Shown: positions 12,880 to 25,344 of the stretch, piece after piece
Numbering within the stretch: the first letter of the stretch is position 1
Layout of the letters: every line of letters starts with the position of its first letter
Assembly (NCBI GenBank): GCA_032622095.1
Contig: CP136064.1
Span: 176,036,247 to 176,100,246 of the forward strand
Direction: 5' to 3'
Length of the DNA: 64,000 nt
From: Siphonodentalium dalli
Lineage: Eukaryota; Mollusca; Scaphopoda; Gadilida; Siphonodentaliidae
Made by a program: the position numbers and the translations under genes
Notes under the pieces: generated by a model
The model's database searches: none
Told to the model about the DNA's origin: nothing
Seen by the model: only the letters and a program-made list of their open reading frames with translations

Positions 12880-12894
12880 AAAAAAATCCACCAT

Positions 12895-13000
12895 CTGATT
12901 TGACACCTCTAAATTACTATTTGTTCAGCTTCGGGAGTAAAAAGTTAAAAATATTTGTTTTTTGTCGAGGAAGACCCCTTTCAAAGCTCAGTGCTAATAT
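12895..13000 (+). mobile_element. TTAA(AGGTACTCAATCC) element fragment
   Basis: CATCTGATTTGACACCTCT, AAATTACTATTTGTTCAG and GTCGAGGAAGACCCC match the left part of copy 1. It abuts the element ending at 12879. Confidence 0.5.
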
Positions 13001-13076
13001 ATTTTGATTTGTATTAATTTTATCCAACTCAAATTTTTGTCAGCTGAGCAAAAACTCCACTGGATTCGGTCTAGTA

Positions 13077-13219
13077 CAGTAATGCCTATTAATAATCGTC
13101 TCCTTAACCACAGCAGAATTATGGGTAATTTTTCAGGACTGAGAGCTTTCCGACTAAATCCTGAAAAATTACACTTAATTCTGCTGTGGTTAAGGAGTCG
13201 ATTATTTAGGGCATTACTG
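13077..13219. mobile_element. Palindromic TA-MITE, copy 4 (143 bp, centre deleted)
   Basis: Both ends and TA flanks are intact, but the left arm lacks about 70 bases next to the axis. T form in both arms. Confidence 0.9.
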
Positions 13220-14062
13220 TAGTTCTTACAAGAAATGTTTGGATAATTAGTACAACAAACGTAGGTCGTTTGTTGATTTTATTATCTGAACATTTCCCAC
13301 TATAGAATATGAATCCTTCTGTACTTGTATTATCTTTGGTCACTGTCATCTGCTAATTGGTACAGAAGGGTTATTTAGGGTTTGATTTAATATAGTTTGA
13401 TGTCTAGTTTCCTTTACATACAAATCAGTTGACTCAAGCCTTTCAACTTTACAGATATGGGGAACTGAACTTTCTGTGATGTTAGAAAAATTGTTTACCT
13501 CAGCAACTTCTTAAATAGGGCTAAAATGTGTGACGTGGGACAGTGGGTGTTGGGCCTCATTTACTTATATCTATATTTCCTGTGTATTAATAAAGGGAAG
13601 GGACATGTTACTACATAATGCTCAGTGCATTATACAGGAAACATGATACATAATTATATACAGCAGTGATGACATAGTCTGTCTCAGTGCATATGCTCTC
13701 AGTTAGCATTATAAATAGTTTAATATATGCAGGCTTATGCGGTTATTAAACCGCATGACAACCCCTGGCCCTCCAGAATTATATCATTAATTGATTATTT
13801 TCCTACTTTTGAACAAATTTTAGATTTATAATTTGATATTGCAGAGTTGGAGGATGCAGTTGAAAATTTTGTAAGGAGGTCTGTAACTGATGAGCTGATA
13901 TTACTAAAAAGCTTATCCGGCCATTTACTGATTATCTGGAGGCACGATTAGGTGAATTGTGATGTTATTGATTCCAATATAGATATATGTTGGCAGTTTG
14001 AACCTAATCAGCCTATACATTTATAAATTTCGTTTAAAATATCACTACAGTGTTTTGGCACA
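13220..14062. other. Intergenic, repeat fragments only
   Basis: TTATCTGAACATTTCCCAC and ATCCTTCTGTACTTGTATTA (13277-13375) belong to the TTAACCCTTTCT family. Nothing else is recognised. Confidence 0.45.
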
Positions 14063-14732
14063 ATTTCACAGGGTTCGCACACATGTACTGAAAACTTGAA
14101 GGATACTGGAAATAGGAAAATAATACTGGAAAGTTATGGAAAAATCACTCCACGATGTCTGAGTACTTGAACATACTGGAATCGGCCGATTTTAGGTAGC
14201 ACCGGTCACTGGCACCGGTTGTTATTTTTCGTAACACCGGTAAAACACAACGCAGTGCTTCCTGTTTGACCATTTATTTTCTCGTGTCTTATGTCTACAA
14301 CACCGGTTTATAAATTTAGAATAGAAGTGTAGTTCAGCACGAATTCTAGATGAATTATAAATTTGTTGCTACATTACACATTAATTTTAACACATTCAAA
14401 ACATGCGCGGGAGGTGTGTTTTTGAGATTGCCGAGTTTAGTGGATGGTTGGCTGCCGTAGATAGAGATTAAAAGTTGTAGTCCGAGTCCCGGGCCGTACT
14501 GCTAACGAGAAACGAATGAAAAAATCAGTGAGGTTGAGGACCAGATTAAGGAATTCCTCCAAGAACTTAAAAACTAAGTCCTCTAAATGATTCAATGATA
14601 TTAAGCAGTGATGAAGATGTACATATGTTCAAACTAAAGGTTCTTGAGTTGAAATCTTTCGTTTAATTTATTAAATTCATATCACATAAAAATGTTACTT
14701 GAGTTAAACATGTACTAAACCGGTACATGTGA

Positions 14733-17700
14733 CTTAGGCCTAAAAAAAAAATAACTTTGTTTCCCCTAACCCGCCCGCACCTATTAAAACCTCCCGCACC
14801 AAATTTTTTTTTTCTTTTTTTTTTTTCTTCGAAAATAAAAGAAAATAGCTGCCGACGCTGTTTGTCTCAGTTCGTCGCTTTATAATAGGCTCCGTTTGTA
14901 ATGACTCGACGTCCGGACGCATTTCGTAAAATGGTGGCGCCCACGGAAAATAAAAAATACATCGTTTTCGTTTAAATCTTCTAGTGATGAGCCGAGACAA
15001 TAAACTGTTTTAAATATGACGATGTTTTGTTGAATAAATGACCATTAAACATGGGGAAAGTGATTTACCAAACACAAACTTGATATACAGCCATCTCCTC
15101 TTCAATACACCGGCCGTACATGGGTCTATGTTTGAACAATATATTACAGTGGGGATCGCCGGGAAGAATGCGACACTTTGGGTTAGAGCCAGGCTGCGAT
15201 GATGACGCCATGATAGCGCTTAATCGTAAAGTATATGATGATGTACACACTTTACATATCATGGGACTCATGTACGCCGATACGTAACTTTATTGTTCGT
15301 CAACGTGTAGACATTTTGATTTATGTGTGTCAGACTATAAAAAATCAAAATGTATGCATACGCAGCACAACAAATCTATCTATATAGTACACACAGCGTA
15401 AAACAGGTATAAACTGTAGAAACCGAAAGTGCATGTCACGTGACATTTAATTGCGCAGCTGACTTCACTGTTTGTTCAATTAAATTGAGCATATTATAAC
15501 ATGTGTATCAGTTGTCAGGACGCAGGAATAAAAACTGTACAAGCATTAATAGTCAGATATTAAAAAGAATTAAAGAAATTTATTTATTAATTTTACTATC
15601 TAATTAATATTTTCAAAGTCTTTCACCCAACACAACTTTCCATTAATGATTAACTTTAAATAGCCGAAGACAATGTCATTCCATCCAGTCAGCCTCGTGT
15701 GACGTCACGTATAGGTCACCACCAATGATTATTTTGATGACCATGCCGAAATCGACAATCAAATCGTGTCTGCGAAATTGACATGAACATGGTGTAACTT
15801 GCACCTAGTTCAGTCGGGTCATTTCCTTTGATGTGATGTCTTTGAATTGGGATCAAAGAAAAATGCCGTTTGATGAATTGTTATCAAAAACGGGCCGTGG
15901 ATATGTCGTCATGCACGTGACTACATCAAACTTTCAAACTATTTGTTGTGGAATAGCCTAGAATACATGGGTAAGTTAATGCATTGCATCGTCGATTCGT
16001 CGATACAATACATTACAATAAATACACCGAGGCCCCGTACTACAGCCTCTGCAGGACATCATACTGGACATTTGCCTGTATTCTATCACAAGTCCGCCCA
16101 TACCTACCTATATACTTACCCAAACATATACTTATGTATACTGGCATATTACTACGGTTGTTGTTTGCTTCTAATTCTAAGTATTATATAACACATATAA
16201 CATATTCTGGTATAATTATTACAATAATCTAAATCGGCACCTGAATCGGCCGATTGTGATCTCAAATAATCGGCAATCGGCGCAAGGCTCTATTTGACAA
16301 TCGGCTCATCACTAAAATCTTCCATCAAAACAGGAATATTCACCTATGTCATGGCGTCACTACGGAAGCGTAGAGGCGCCAGATGAATTATACTGGCATC
16401 TTGCTGCAGCAAGTTAACTATCTTGCTGCAGCAGGTTAGTTATCTTGCTGCAGCAAGTTAGCTATCCTGCTGCAGCAAGTTAGGTATCCTGCTGCAGCAA
16501 GTGTTAGCTATCTTGCTGCAGCAAGTTAGCTATCCCTACATACGTATAGGGGCGCATGCGGTGCATAAGATACTATGGGAGGCGGGATGGGGTGGTGGGT
16601 GTGTACTGCATACCTAGGGGCGCCTGCGGCGCATAAGATACTATGGGTGGTGGGATGGGGTGGTGGGTGGGTACTACATACCTAAGGGCGCCTGTGGCGC
16701 ATAAGATACCATGGGAGGCACCCCTATGTATGTAGTACCCACTCACCACCACTAACTGCAGCACGTTAGCTATCCCTACATACATATAGGGGCGCCTGCG
16801 GCGCATAATATACCATGGGAGGCGGGATGGGGTGGTGGGTGGGTACTACATACCTAGGGGAGCTTGCGGCGCATAAGATGCTATGGGAGGCACCCGTAGG
16901 TATGTAGTACCCACTCACCACCCCATCCCGCCTCCCATGATATCTTATGCGCCATAGGCGCCCTTAGGTATGTAGTACCAGCCCACCACCCCATCCCACC
17001 ACCCATAGAAATTTATGCGCCGCAGGCGCCCCTAGGTATGTAGTCACCACCCCATCCCGCCTCCCCATCCCGCATCCCATACTACATAGCCCCTAGGTAT
17101 GTAGTACCCACTGACCACCCCATCCCGCCTCCCATAGTATCTTATGCGCCGCAGGCGCCCCTAGGTATGTAGTCACCACCCCATCCCGCCTCCCATAGTA
17201 TATTATGCGCCGCAGGCACCCCTAGGTATGTAGTACCCACTAACCACCCCATCCCGCCTCCTATAGTATCTTATGCGCCGCAGGTGCCCCTAGGTATGTA
17301 AGGATAGCTAACTTGCTGCAGCAGGATAGCTAACTTGCTGCAGCAAAAAAACTAACCTGCTGCAGCAAGATAGTAACTTGCTGCAGCAGGATAGCTAAGT
17401 TTCTGCAGCAAGATACCAATATAATTCATCTGGCGCCTCTACGCTTCCGTACGTCACAAACCATGGTTAGCAGCAGTGTGTTAGGGCTAAAGTTTCTAAA
17501 ATGTTCTCTCATGGACGTGGTAAACAAATTTACCGTAGTTTCACATGTAAAGAAGTTTTTACACGTGTTTCAAGAACACCATACAGGTTTTGCGTACAAC
17601 ATTGTCGTTAAATGTAGTTTGGACATGGATTCAAAGGAAACGTTTAACGTTGAAAAGGAGTGTTTTGTTGGCGATATTTTAAACACTTTTAAAGTGAAAA

Positions 17701-18033
17701 TGGTAGCATATGTTGGTATAGGATATTTTTGATTGAATTGGTATTGAATATTTACTTTTTATTGTACTTTGTGATTTTAAATACAAATAAATACTATGCT
17801 ATTCTATTTTATGCCTTGTGAAGTTGTGTCTTGCTGATCTCCTTCCAATATCATAATATGATGCTCCCAGCATTCAAATCACGCCTGACATGTATATATA
17901 CATGGGAAAGTGAGAACTTTTGGGAGATTTCCACAAAAAAAAACAAAAAAAAAAATAAAAAATTCCCGCCCGCCCGCACCTATATTTTTCAGCTCCGTTA
18001 GGGGAAACAAAGGTATTTTTTGTTTAGGCCTTA
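14733..18033. repeat. Inner inverted arm pair of the 4.5-kb element
   Basis: 14733-14830 and 17930-18033 are inverted copies sharing TTAGGCCTAAA, CTTTGTTTCCCCTAAC and CCCGCCCGCACCTAT. Confidence 0.65.
16355..17457. mobile_element. 1.1-kb foldback element of CTGCTGCAGCA units and GC-rich blocks
   Basis: The ends are mirror images around TACGGAAGCGTAGAGGCGCC and ATGAATTAT. Next inside each end are several units of CTTGCTGCAGCAAG, itself a 14-base palindrome, joined by TTAGCTATC. The inner part alternates GGCGCCTGCGGCGCATAAG, TACTATGGGAGGCGGG, TGGGGTGGTGGGT and CCTAGG blocks, repeated in one orientation to about 16880 and in the other from about 16890. No coding capacity. Confidence 0.75.
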
Positions 18034-18370
18034 GCCAGGAATTTAAAATTGGTGGCCCTAATTTATGCGACATAGACCTTCACAATCATACAGGACAAAA
18101 ATTACGCTTAACAATTTTGACATGTAGTGAAAATGTATTAAACTGGTATATTTGCATGGTTTTGAGGTGCTGTTTATAGACAGTGACAGTAGTGACTTAA
18201 ATATCACTGACATAATGAAGCCAACACGTGAATTATCATTAAAAAGGATGTTTGGGTGAGTTCATTGGTTCAAATCTTGGTAAATTTTGGTGGCCGTAAG
18301 GAGTCGTAATTCTGAAGTTGGGGGCCGCAGAGACTACCATCACCTCTCTGGCTAAGTCTGTGACAGTACG

Positions 18371-18452
18371 TAACCCTAACCCTAAAACTGGGATCGAGTA
18401 GAGTAGTCCTAACCCTAAACCTGGGATCGAGTAGAGTAGCCCTAACCCTAAT
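18371..18452. repeat. Short tandem repeat with telomere-like CCCTAA units
   Basis: About two and a half units joining CCTAACCCTAAA with CTGGGATCGAGTAGAGTAG. It lies in the right arm of the 4.5-kb element, so it is interstitial. Confidence 0.8.
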
Positions 18453-18553
18453 TCGCCATTCTGGAAATTCATAATATCAGTACTGGAAATATACTGGAAT
18501 ATACTGGAAAATGATTCTAGACAGGGTGTACGAACCCTGATTTCACAGTCAAC

Positions 18554-19777
18554 TAGTGTTGAAACGATTAGTGGTTTTAAGGAATCGACTAGTCGCCAGA
18601 GGGAATCGACTACTAGTCGGACCCCTTCTGAAATTTACTGTTTTGTGCCCATATACGTACATAATTTGCCGTTTGTTTTGAGTAACCAACAAAGCAAGAC
18701 GTGATTTAACACTATTTGCCGATATTGTTCGGCTTAATATCACTGAAGGTTAATAGGTTATTAATTTGCCCCAGGTATATGATGTTTTATGATAATCAAA
18801 TTACCATCCAGTTGATGTATGTATCGAAACGGTGGTGACAAACACCTCATCGATCATGGAAGCGCCATGGATTACAGAGTGGGAGCGCGTGCAACAACCA
18901 GAAACCGGTGTTATACTATATATATTTTGTGTAAAAATGTTCCTTTAAAATTGATATGGTATGGTCTACCGGGCCGTACCGGTTCGAACATCGTTGTTTT
19001 CAAACTTGCCCAGTGTGATTGAATTCTCAAACGTGCATACATGAAGAAATGCAAGATATTTTGAGAACTGAACTTTATCTCCGACAGAGTCAAGCAAAAG
19101 TTACAAAATAAATGTTATAACAGCAGGAAATTGGGAAAATAATAAATATCACACAATTTGACAAATAAACTTTAAAGGTATACTGACATAGTGCGTCAGT
19201 AAACGGGTGTTACAGAATTTAAATAAATTGTAACACCTGTTAACTGAAGCACTATGCCAATATATTGGACTTGTTAACTTAAAACTTAATAATGTCACTT
19301 CGCAACTCACTTAAGTGAAGTTGAGTCCTGCGCACCTGCAAACGCGCTGACAAGTTATAACTCAAATCAATTGCGTCACGCCGAAATAGACATGGTTGTG
19401 AAAGGCGCTGATTCTTTGGAGTTGATTTTCAAAGACGGCCGTCTCAACTTCAAAGAATAAGCCGCCGCCGCGCCGACAGATACATTGAGTTGAGGTCGCC
19501 GGGTTTCGCGCTCGTGCATGACCACCAAGTACTGAAAGCAGTAATCATCGCATCAAAGGGACAACAAAGAAGGCTTTAACAAGTTAATTGTGATTGTGTA
19601 TTTCGATAGCGTAATTGTATAAAATTGTTTGGTAATTCGGTAATGGCAGCTATGGCACTGCTTTCTCGATGGCATAATGGTGGTGGTGGGTCCCGACTAG
19701 TCGACTAACAGATTTCGGGATCGACTAATTTAATAATCGCGTCGATTTTGATTAGTCGATTAATCATTTCAACACTA
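18554..19777. mobile_element. Non-autonomous hAT-like element (1,224 bp) with 8-bp target duplication
   Basis: The ends are TAGTGTTGAAACGATTA and, on the right, TAATCATTTCAACACTA, followed inward by several GACTAGTCG/TAGTCGATTA motifs. The flanks are CAGTCAAC (18546-18553) and CGGTCAAC (19778-19785), matching at 7 of 8 bases. No reading frame over 70 codons lies inside. TIR and TSD are typical of hAT. Confidence 0.85.
19188..19254. repeat. Inverted repeat inside the hAT-like element
   Basis: ATAGTGCGTCAGTAAAC and GTGTTAC face GTAACACCTG and ACTGAAGCACTAT around an AT-rich loop of about 16 bases. Confidence 0.7.
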
Positions 19778-19984
19778 CGGTCAACTAGATTTCAAATTCC
19801 AGGTGGGAAATTTTTATACGTTCTATGTTTTAGTGGGTGCCAGGACATGTCCATGACATAGACATAAAATATTACGTGGGCGTAAGTGGATTTACTCAGT
19901 CCCTATCAATTTAGTCTTAGTCAAGAACCAGTTTATGCAAGCTGCCTATAGGCCTGCAGTGAGATTTATAATTAGACCGATACA

Positions 19985-20330
19985 AAAAATAGAAGGAGTT
20001 GAATAATCAGAAAAATTGCAACAGCATTAGCTTAATGCTAAATCCTGAAAAATAAAAGAAACTATGTGACAATACCAAGAACGTTGATCCATGTCAAACT
20101 GCAAAAAAAACTACACACCAACACCAAGAACTTCGATCCATGATGTCAAACGTCAAAATTACAAAAAGTTTGTTTCAAAACTTCAAACCAATGAACAAAA
20201 TAGAAGGAGTTGACAAATCAGAAAAATTCCAATGGTAATAGCTTCAGTAAAGCAAAAAACTAAGCATCAACACCAAGAACGTCGATCCATGACGTCAAAC
20301 GTCCAAACTGTAAAAAATGTGCCATGTCAT
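19985..20330. repeat. Degenerate repeat with CAAGAACGTCGATCCATGA units
   Basis: AATAGAAGGAGTTGA occurs at 19989 and 20200, and CCAAGAACGTTGATCCATG-like segments three times. Confidence 0.65.
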
Positions 20331-20337
20331 GATCGTC

Positions 20338-21120
20338 GGAGCAAAAATAAAATTTGGCCCTTTTTGACACCCCTATCATGCCCCCGTCCCTGATGCAACA
20401 TAGACTACACTTGCCCCAATTGTCTGTTTCGGTATTCTTAACAAAATGTCATATGAAATTACTACATAGATGTAATATGTTTGCTAGGAGATAGGGCAAC
20501 AAAACACTCTAGATAGCCCAAAATTTCTGTGTTTAAGGTCCCATAAATCTTGTATTTATCATCCAATTCAAGAAATGTTTGTGAAACTTTATTCACCGTT
20601 TCTGTAAAGACTTTAAACTATGAATTTGATCATCATCATAACAAAAACTAAATTTGTCCCCGCCGCCCCTGACCCTGTCCCTGATTCGACATTGACCAAA
20701 CTGGTCCCAAGTCTTCATACCATCATTTCCAAAAAATGGCATATCAACTATTGACCTAGATTCTTTAGTTTCAGAGGAGATTGGGCGACAAGACACTCTA
20801 GCCCAAACATTAAATGTTTACGAAGTGAACAGAGAACCGTTTGCATATTTGTAATCAGCGTCTCATGCAGACTTTATATTCAGAGTTTGGTCTAAAATGT
20901 TGCCTTGTTTTGACCACCCTTCCCCTGACCTCGTCCCTTATTTGACAGCGACCCAGGTCTTCATTCAATTATTTCAAATAAAACCATCTAAAACGGCATA
21001 TAAACGGACATATATTCACTATTTTCGAGGGAGATATGGCAACAAGATACTGTAGCCCAAATGTACTTTTTTGAGGGCCATTATCTCCGCCGTTTTTGTT
21101 GGATCGAAAAATTCAGAGAT
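20338..21120. repeat. Three degenerate units of 250-300 bp
   Basis: Each unit has a C-rich start (CCCCCGTCCCTGAT, CCCTGACCCTGTCCCTGATT, CCTGACCTCGTCCCTTATTT), then ATGGCATAT-like text, then GAGAT.GGGCAACAA.ACACT.TAGCCCAAA. Confidence 0.65.
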
Positions 21121-21429
21121 GTCAACCTCCAAGTTTGGTGAGAATCAATGACAAAATTATGGTGCCAGTGGACAAAATTTTCAATGTCTCGATGGTGACC
21201 CCAGCCAACAAAGCTTGACTTAGAGTTATCTCCTATGTGGTACGAAGTGGTTGTTGCCCTATATTCTCATGAAGGACTCAACATAGCGACATACGGCATA
21301 TACAATATTATCAATTATTGGGTCCAATGCCAGCCCCGTCGCTCTTACAGTTCCTGAGATATAAGTCTTGGTAAAAAAAATTAATAATAATAATTAAAAC
21401 AAAACATTCAAAATATAAATTACAATATA

Positions 21430-21626
21430 CAGTAATGCCCTAAGTATAAATAGACTCCTTAACCACAGCAGAATTATGGGTAACTATTCAGGATTTAGTC
21501 GGAAATATGGCTTGTTGCCACGAGAGCTTTCCGATGAATGGCAACAAGCCATATTTCCGACTAAATCCTGAAAAGTTACCCATAATTCTGCTGTGGTTAA
21601 GGAGTCGATTACTTAGGGCATTACTG
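21430..21626. mobile_element. Palindromic TA-MITE, copy 5 (197 bp)
   Basis: TA flanks on both sides. The left arm has lost about 17 bases at the axis. C form in both arms, and both arms have AAGTA near the tip. Confidence 0.9.
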
Positions 21627-22145
21627 TATTTCCATTATGGAAGTATGATTACATCAAAGAAAAATATACCACCTATGATTGTTTCTTGCACTAAGTCTTC
21701 CCTCCACATAACATAATTATCAAAACCAAACTAGGTTTGGAACACACTGGTCATGACTAATGAAGCTGAGTGCCGAATTGTGAAAAACTATTATTATCTA
21801 CTCGTCAATAAGTATTCGGTACAGAGGGTTAAGAAATTCTTTATACTTCAATATTGACATTGTCTTCAATTATGCACTTTTAGTAGAACAAATAGACACT
21901 GCCTGACTTATCTCTGATCAAGCTGCACCCATTTTAAGACACTGATGCATTTTGACACTGTTTAAACATCATGTTTCTGCAAGATTAATTAAGAAATTAA
22001 TGTAGTTTGAGTATGTTCTATAAGGGTATGGCCAACGGCCACACTCCTCAAATAAACACACTCAACCTACATTAATTTGTTTTTATTTATATAGCTTTTT
22101 CCATATAAATTACTGTAAATAAACTCAATTGAATTTTTTTTTTTT

Positions 22146-23252
22146 TTAACTCTTTCACCACTGGATTTCTATGGGGAAATTCCACCAAACCCTGGATTAA
22201 TTACTGATAATTCTCTGAAATGCGTCTCAGTGCTAGTACCATGCGCTAAAATTGAGATAGATATTATACAAACAGGAAAATTGGCCCATATATACATTGG
22301 ACCATACTCATCGTTTTCGGGTATGATCACACGCATGGCATGACCATCCTTGGCAACGGTTGCTAGGCAACCACAGGGTTGTTAAAAAAAATCGCCCATA
22401 CCATATAAATTGGTATATAATGTAACAGAAATATGGGATAGCAATCGCATTTCATACCGAATAGTACATTGTAGATATCTGGTATGAGCAAAGAGCATTT
22501 TTCGTATCATGCTTGGTTAGCAACGGTTGCTATGTGTAAGATTCTTAGCTATAAAAGGTACCAATTAACCCTCTGTTATCAGAATGAGACCTGCGCGAAT
22601 TCGTTATTTTTTTCATCGAAATAACAAGCATGGAACTTGATATATATATGCATATGTGTCCATTGTCTGTGGGAATTATTCTAGTTATACAATCATCTCA
22701 GCTTGGTTCAACCCTAACTACCGTTGCGAGGCAAATATTGGATGTCTTGATATGTAGCTATACTATTGATTTTATGGTCATTAAGCCATATAACACATGC
22801 AAATAAATTTTTCTCTCCAACAACATTGAGACACTTACATATAAATTATAAGCCGATCCAGGCACTTCCCATCTGTGTCAATTTATAACTGTTCCTGGGC
22901 AGGTCAGCCCCCAGGCCTTGAAATTACCCCAAATTAACGTCGTTAAACGGTGTCCCCATATAACGGATATGACCCCAATTTTTTTTTAAATCTAAAAAAA
23001 ATCACAGTTCTGGTCTGTTTATGGATTTTCCCGCCGTAATTTTTCGCAGCACCTCCAGTGGGAGTACAATATGGATTCCAATAATAATCATCGTGGTATA
23101 TACATTGATCCTTCTTGAATATAAAGTTTATAATATTTAGTTATAAAGTAGGGAAGTGAGAATGGTTTCGCCAGCCTGCTACAGCGGGCCACCGGGGTGA
23201 ACGTAAATGACGTCGTGCCCGCTACAGCGGGCCGCCGGGTTGAAAGAGTTAA
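22146..23252. mobile_element. TTAA-flanked 1.1-kb element, no coding capacity
   Basis: Ends TTAACTCTTTCA and TGAAAGAGTTAA are perfect inverses of 12 bases including TTAA. Near the right end, GCTACAGCGGGCC occurs twice. The piggyBac-like call rests on the TTAA ends only. Confidence 0.6.
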
Positions 23253-23825
23253 TCTCTCTGCAGTTTGGATATTATACAATGTGGCATTGTAAGTTAGCCC
23301 AATATTCCACCTCTGAATTATCAATCGTTTAGTCTGCAGTCGCGTATTTAAAAAACATGTCCACCTGTTCTATCTACAACTTTTAGTCATCGAGGTCAAG
23401 AAGATGTGGCCTTGGTTAGTGTTAAGATGTGTTTTATTTTGGATACATAATGCATGACCTATTGGCAGTTGACCAATCACCAAACAGGATTTAGTGTAAT
23501 AGAGCTTATGTTTAAAGTGATATTATGTACATATGGACCTTCATAATATGTAATACGCTACTAACAGATCATATATAAAACAGATAATATAAATACTCTA
23601 TGTCAAATATTAGCCACTAAAACATACTCCATTGTCCCAGTAAAAAGAGGACGAAGCACTTCAAATTCATAACATAAACATTCTTGTCACAAAGTGAATA
23701 TTTTAATGACATCACTCAACAAATCACCCCACCTATAAATTGACTAGGAAGTGAAATGGGGTCATTTCCAAGTTTCTGATTGGTAACTGATGCCTGTGAG
23801 CCACATCTGTTCAATTATGTTTTGT

Positions 23826-24323
23826 TTTCAAAATGTATTTTCTCAATATGAATATCGGCCAATGCCGATTGCCATTCCAGTTAATCTGGACATCACTTAT
23901 CATATTCATTGTTGTGAAATGTTTAGATAAGAAGTTCAACAATTAAACAACCTATGATCATTTGTGTTGAACTTATTATCTGAACATTTTCAAAGGGAAC
24001 TGCTCATCAATGGGTATTTAGTATAGAAGGTGTTAATAGTTTGATATATCAAATTAGTTTTGTTTATAATAGATCTAAAGAAACAATCAGTTCAAGCAAT
24101 CTGTCTACACTCATGACCTATTATTCTATTATTTATACAAAAAATGAAACTCAAAATAAGATTTAAATAAACAATGTATGCACTGAATGCTGAGCCATTA
24201 TTCCTGTTTCTGAACTTCTTATCTAAACATTTCACAACAATGAATATGATAAGTGATGTCCAGATTAACTGGAATGGCAATCGGCATTGGCCGATATTCA
24301 TATTGAGAAAATACATTTTGAAA
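23826..24323. mobile_element. Foldback element with perfect 113-bp inverted arms
   Basis: 23826-23938 and 24211-24323 are exact reverse complements over about 113 bases by eye, including ATATCGGCCAATGCCGATTG. The 272-base spacer holds a fragment of a TTAA repeat (TTATCTGAACATTTTC..TTTAGTATAGAAGGTG). Confidence 0.88.
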
Positions 24324-25344
24324 TTCCTGGACATTTTGGCAAAACATGCATTTGACCCTTAAGTATGGTCAGTTTTTTACATTTAAATAGTACTGCATGG
24401 TGGTTAATACAGTGGATAAACAATAAAGCGTTACCATTTACATTGTGGTGACTTTTATATCAATTAGTTGTACCGAAAATAAACTGCTGACTTTGCTGTA
24501 TGCACAATTGGGAATAGATCGGTGACCAAGGGGTTGAACGCCCGACACAGATTATAGCACGCTTCTGTGGCATTTTGAATTGTGAAAATAATAAACTTTT
24601 GATTCCGTGACTGTAGGTAAAAAAATATTCCAGCCAATCGAAAAGATGTACGTAGGATGACCGACAAAGCCCCTTTCAACTTACATGTAGTTTCAAGTTC
24701 TTATCAAAGGCCGTCAGGTGTCCTTTGACGTAACTAAAATAGATAGGAGACGATAGGATAATTATATTTACAATATACACACATGGAAAGTACAATTACA
24801 AATAAATATAATATTAATATACTATACATGATTTTTATGGGTGATATAGTCATGACTGACTGTCTTCCTATCACCCCTCTGGTTTGGCAGTGTGTCAAAG
24901 TACAATGCGGTAACCCCCCCATGCTCCGATAGAATGTCCTTGAACGATTGACGTAAATTAATCAACATTAAAATTTTGTATATCACATCTGCGGCCGGCA
25001 TCCGATCATTGTGGAAAATCTTAAATTTACCAGTGGATAAATGTCTTCATTGTTTATAAAATGACAAAAATAATATAATAACGCTAAAATAATAACGCAA
25101 TACATTCGCTTTACATTTGGTAACTTTGACTATACTGTGCAATTAAATCACCAAAATAATCAGTTTAATGAACGTACTGCGTGGCTAACTAGTTAGTGTT
25201 ATTGTTAGTGGTTCATAACTTTTTGTAATATAAATAGAACAATAGTCATCGGATCGGCATCAGCCGATTAGTCAATTTTAACAACTGGGAATCGGCCGAT
25301 GGTAGTTTCCTCATATCAGTTCATCGCTTATATTATTTCTTCTC
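24324..25344 (+). other. Upstream flank of the gene, function unknown
   Basis: Any promoter and non-coding first exon could lie here or further upstream. I see no TATA box or initiator that I can defend. ATCGGCCGAT and similar motifs lie at 25250-25300. Confidence 0.35.

Larger units (their letters stand above)
14069..18539. mobile_element. 4.5-kb TIR element with inverted subterminal arms (hAT-like?), no transposase seen
   Basis: The ends are CAGGGTTCGCACAC at 14069 and its near reverse complement GTGTACGAACCCTG ending at 18539, flanked by ATTTCA on both sides (14063-14068, 18540-18545). Both ends carry several TACTGGAAA units. A second inverted pair lies further in: 14733-14830 and 17930-18033, each with CTTTGTTTCCCCTAAC, CCCGCCCGCACCTA and A/T runs. 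The middle holds ATCGGCCGATT motifs and the foldback at 16355. The TGGAAA subterminal repeats suggest a hAT relative, but the 6-base duplication is shorter than the usual 8, so the superfamily is open. Confidence 0.6.

Noticed and set aside
16398-17410. CRISPR-like array from the evenly spaced CTGCTGCAGCA units
   Set aside because: The spacers are themselves repeated (TTAGCTATC) and the arrays mirror each other within a foldback in eukaryotic DNA.
17463-17732. 89-codon open frame inside the 4.5-kb element
   Set aside because: No motif recognised, no catalytic acidic residues in a transposase-like order, and too short; kept only as possible remnant.
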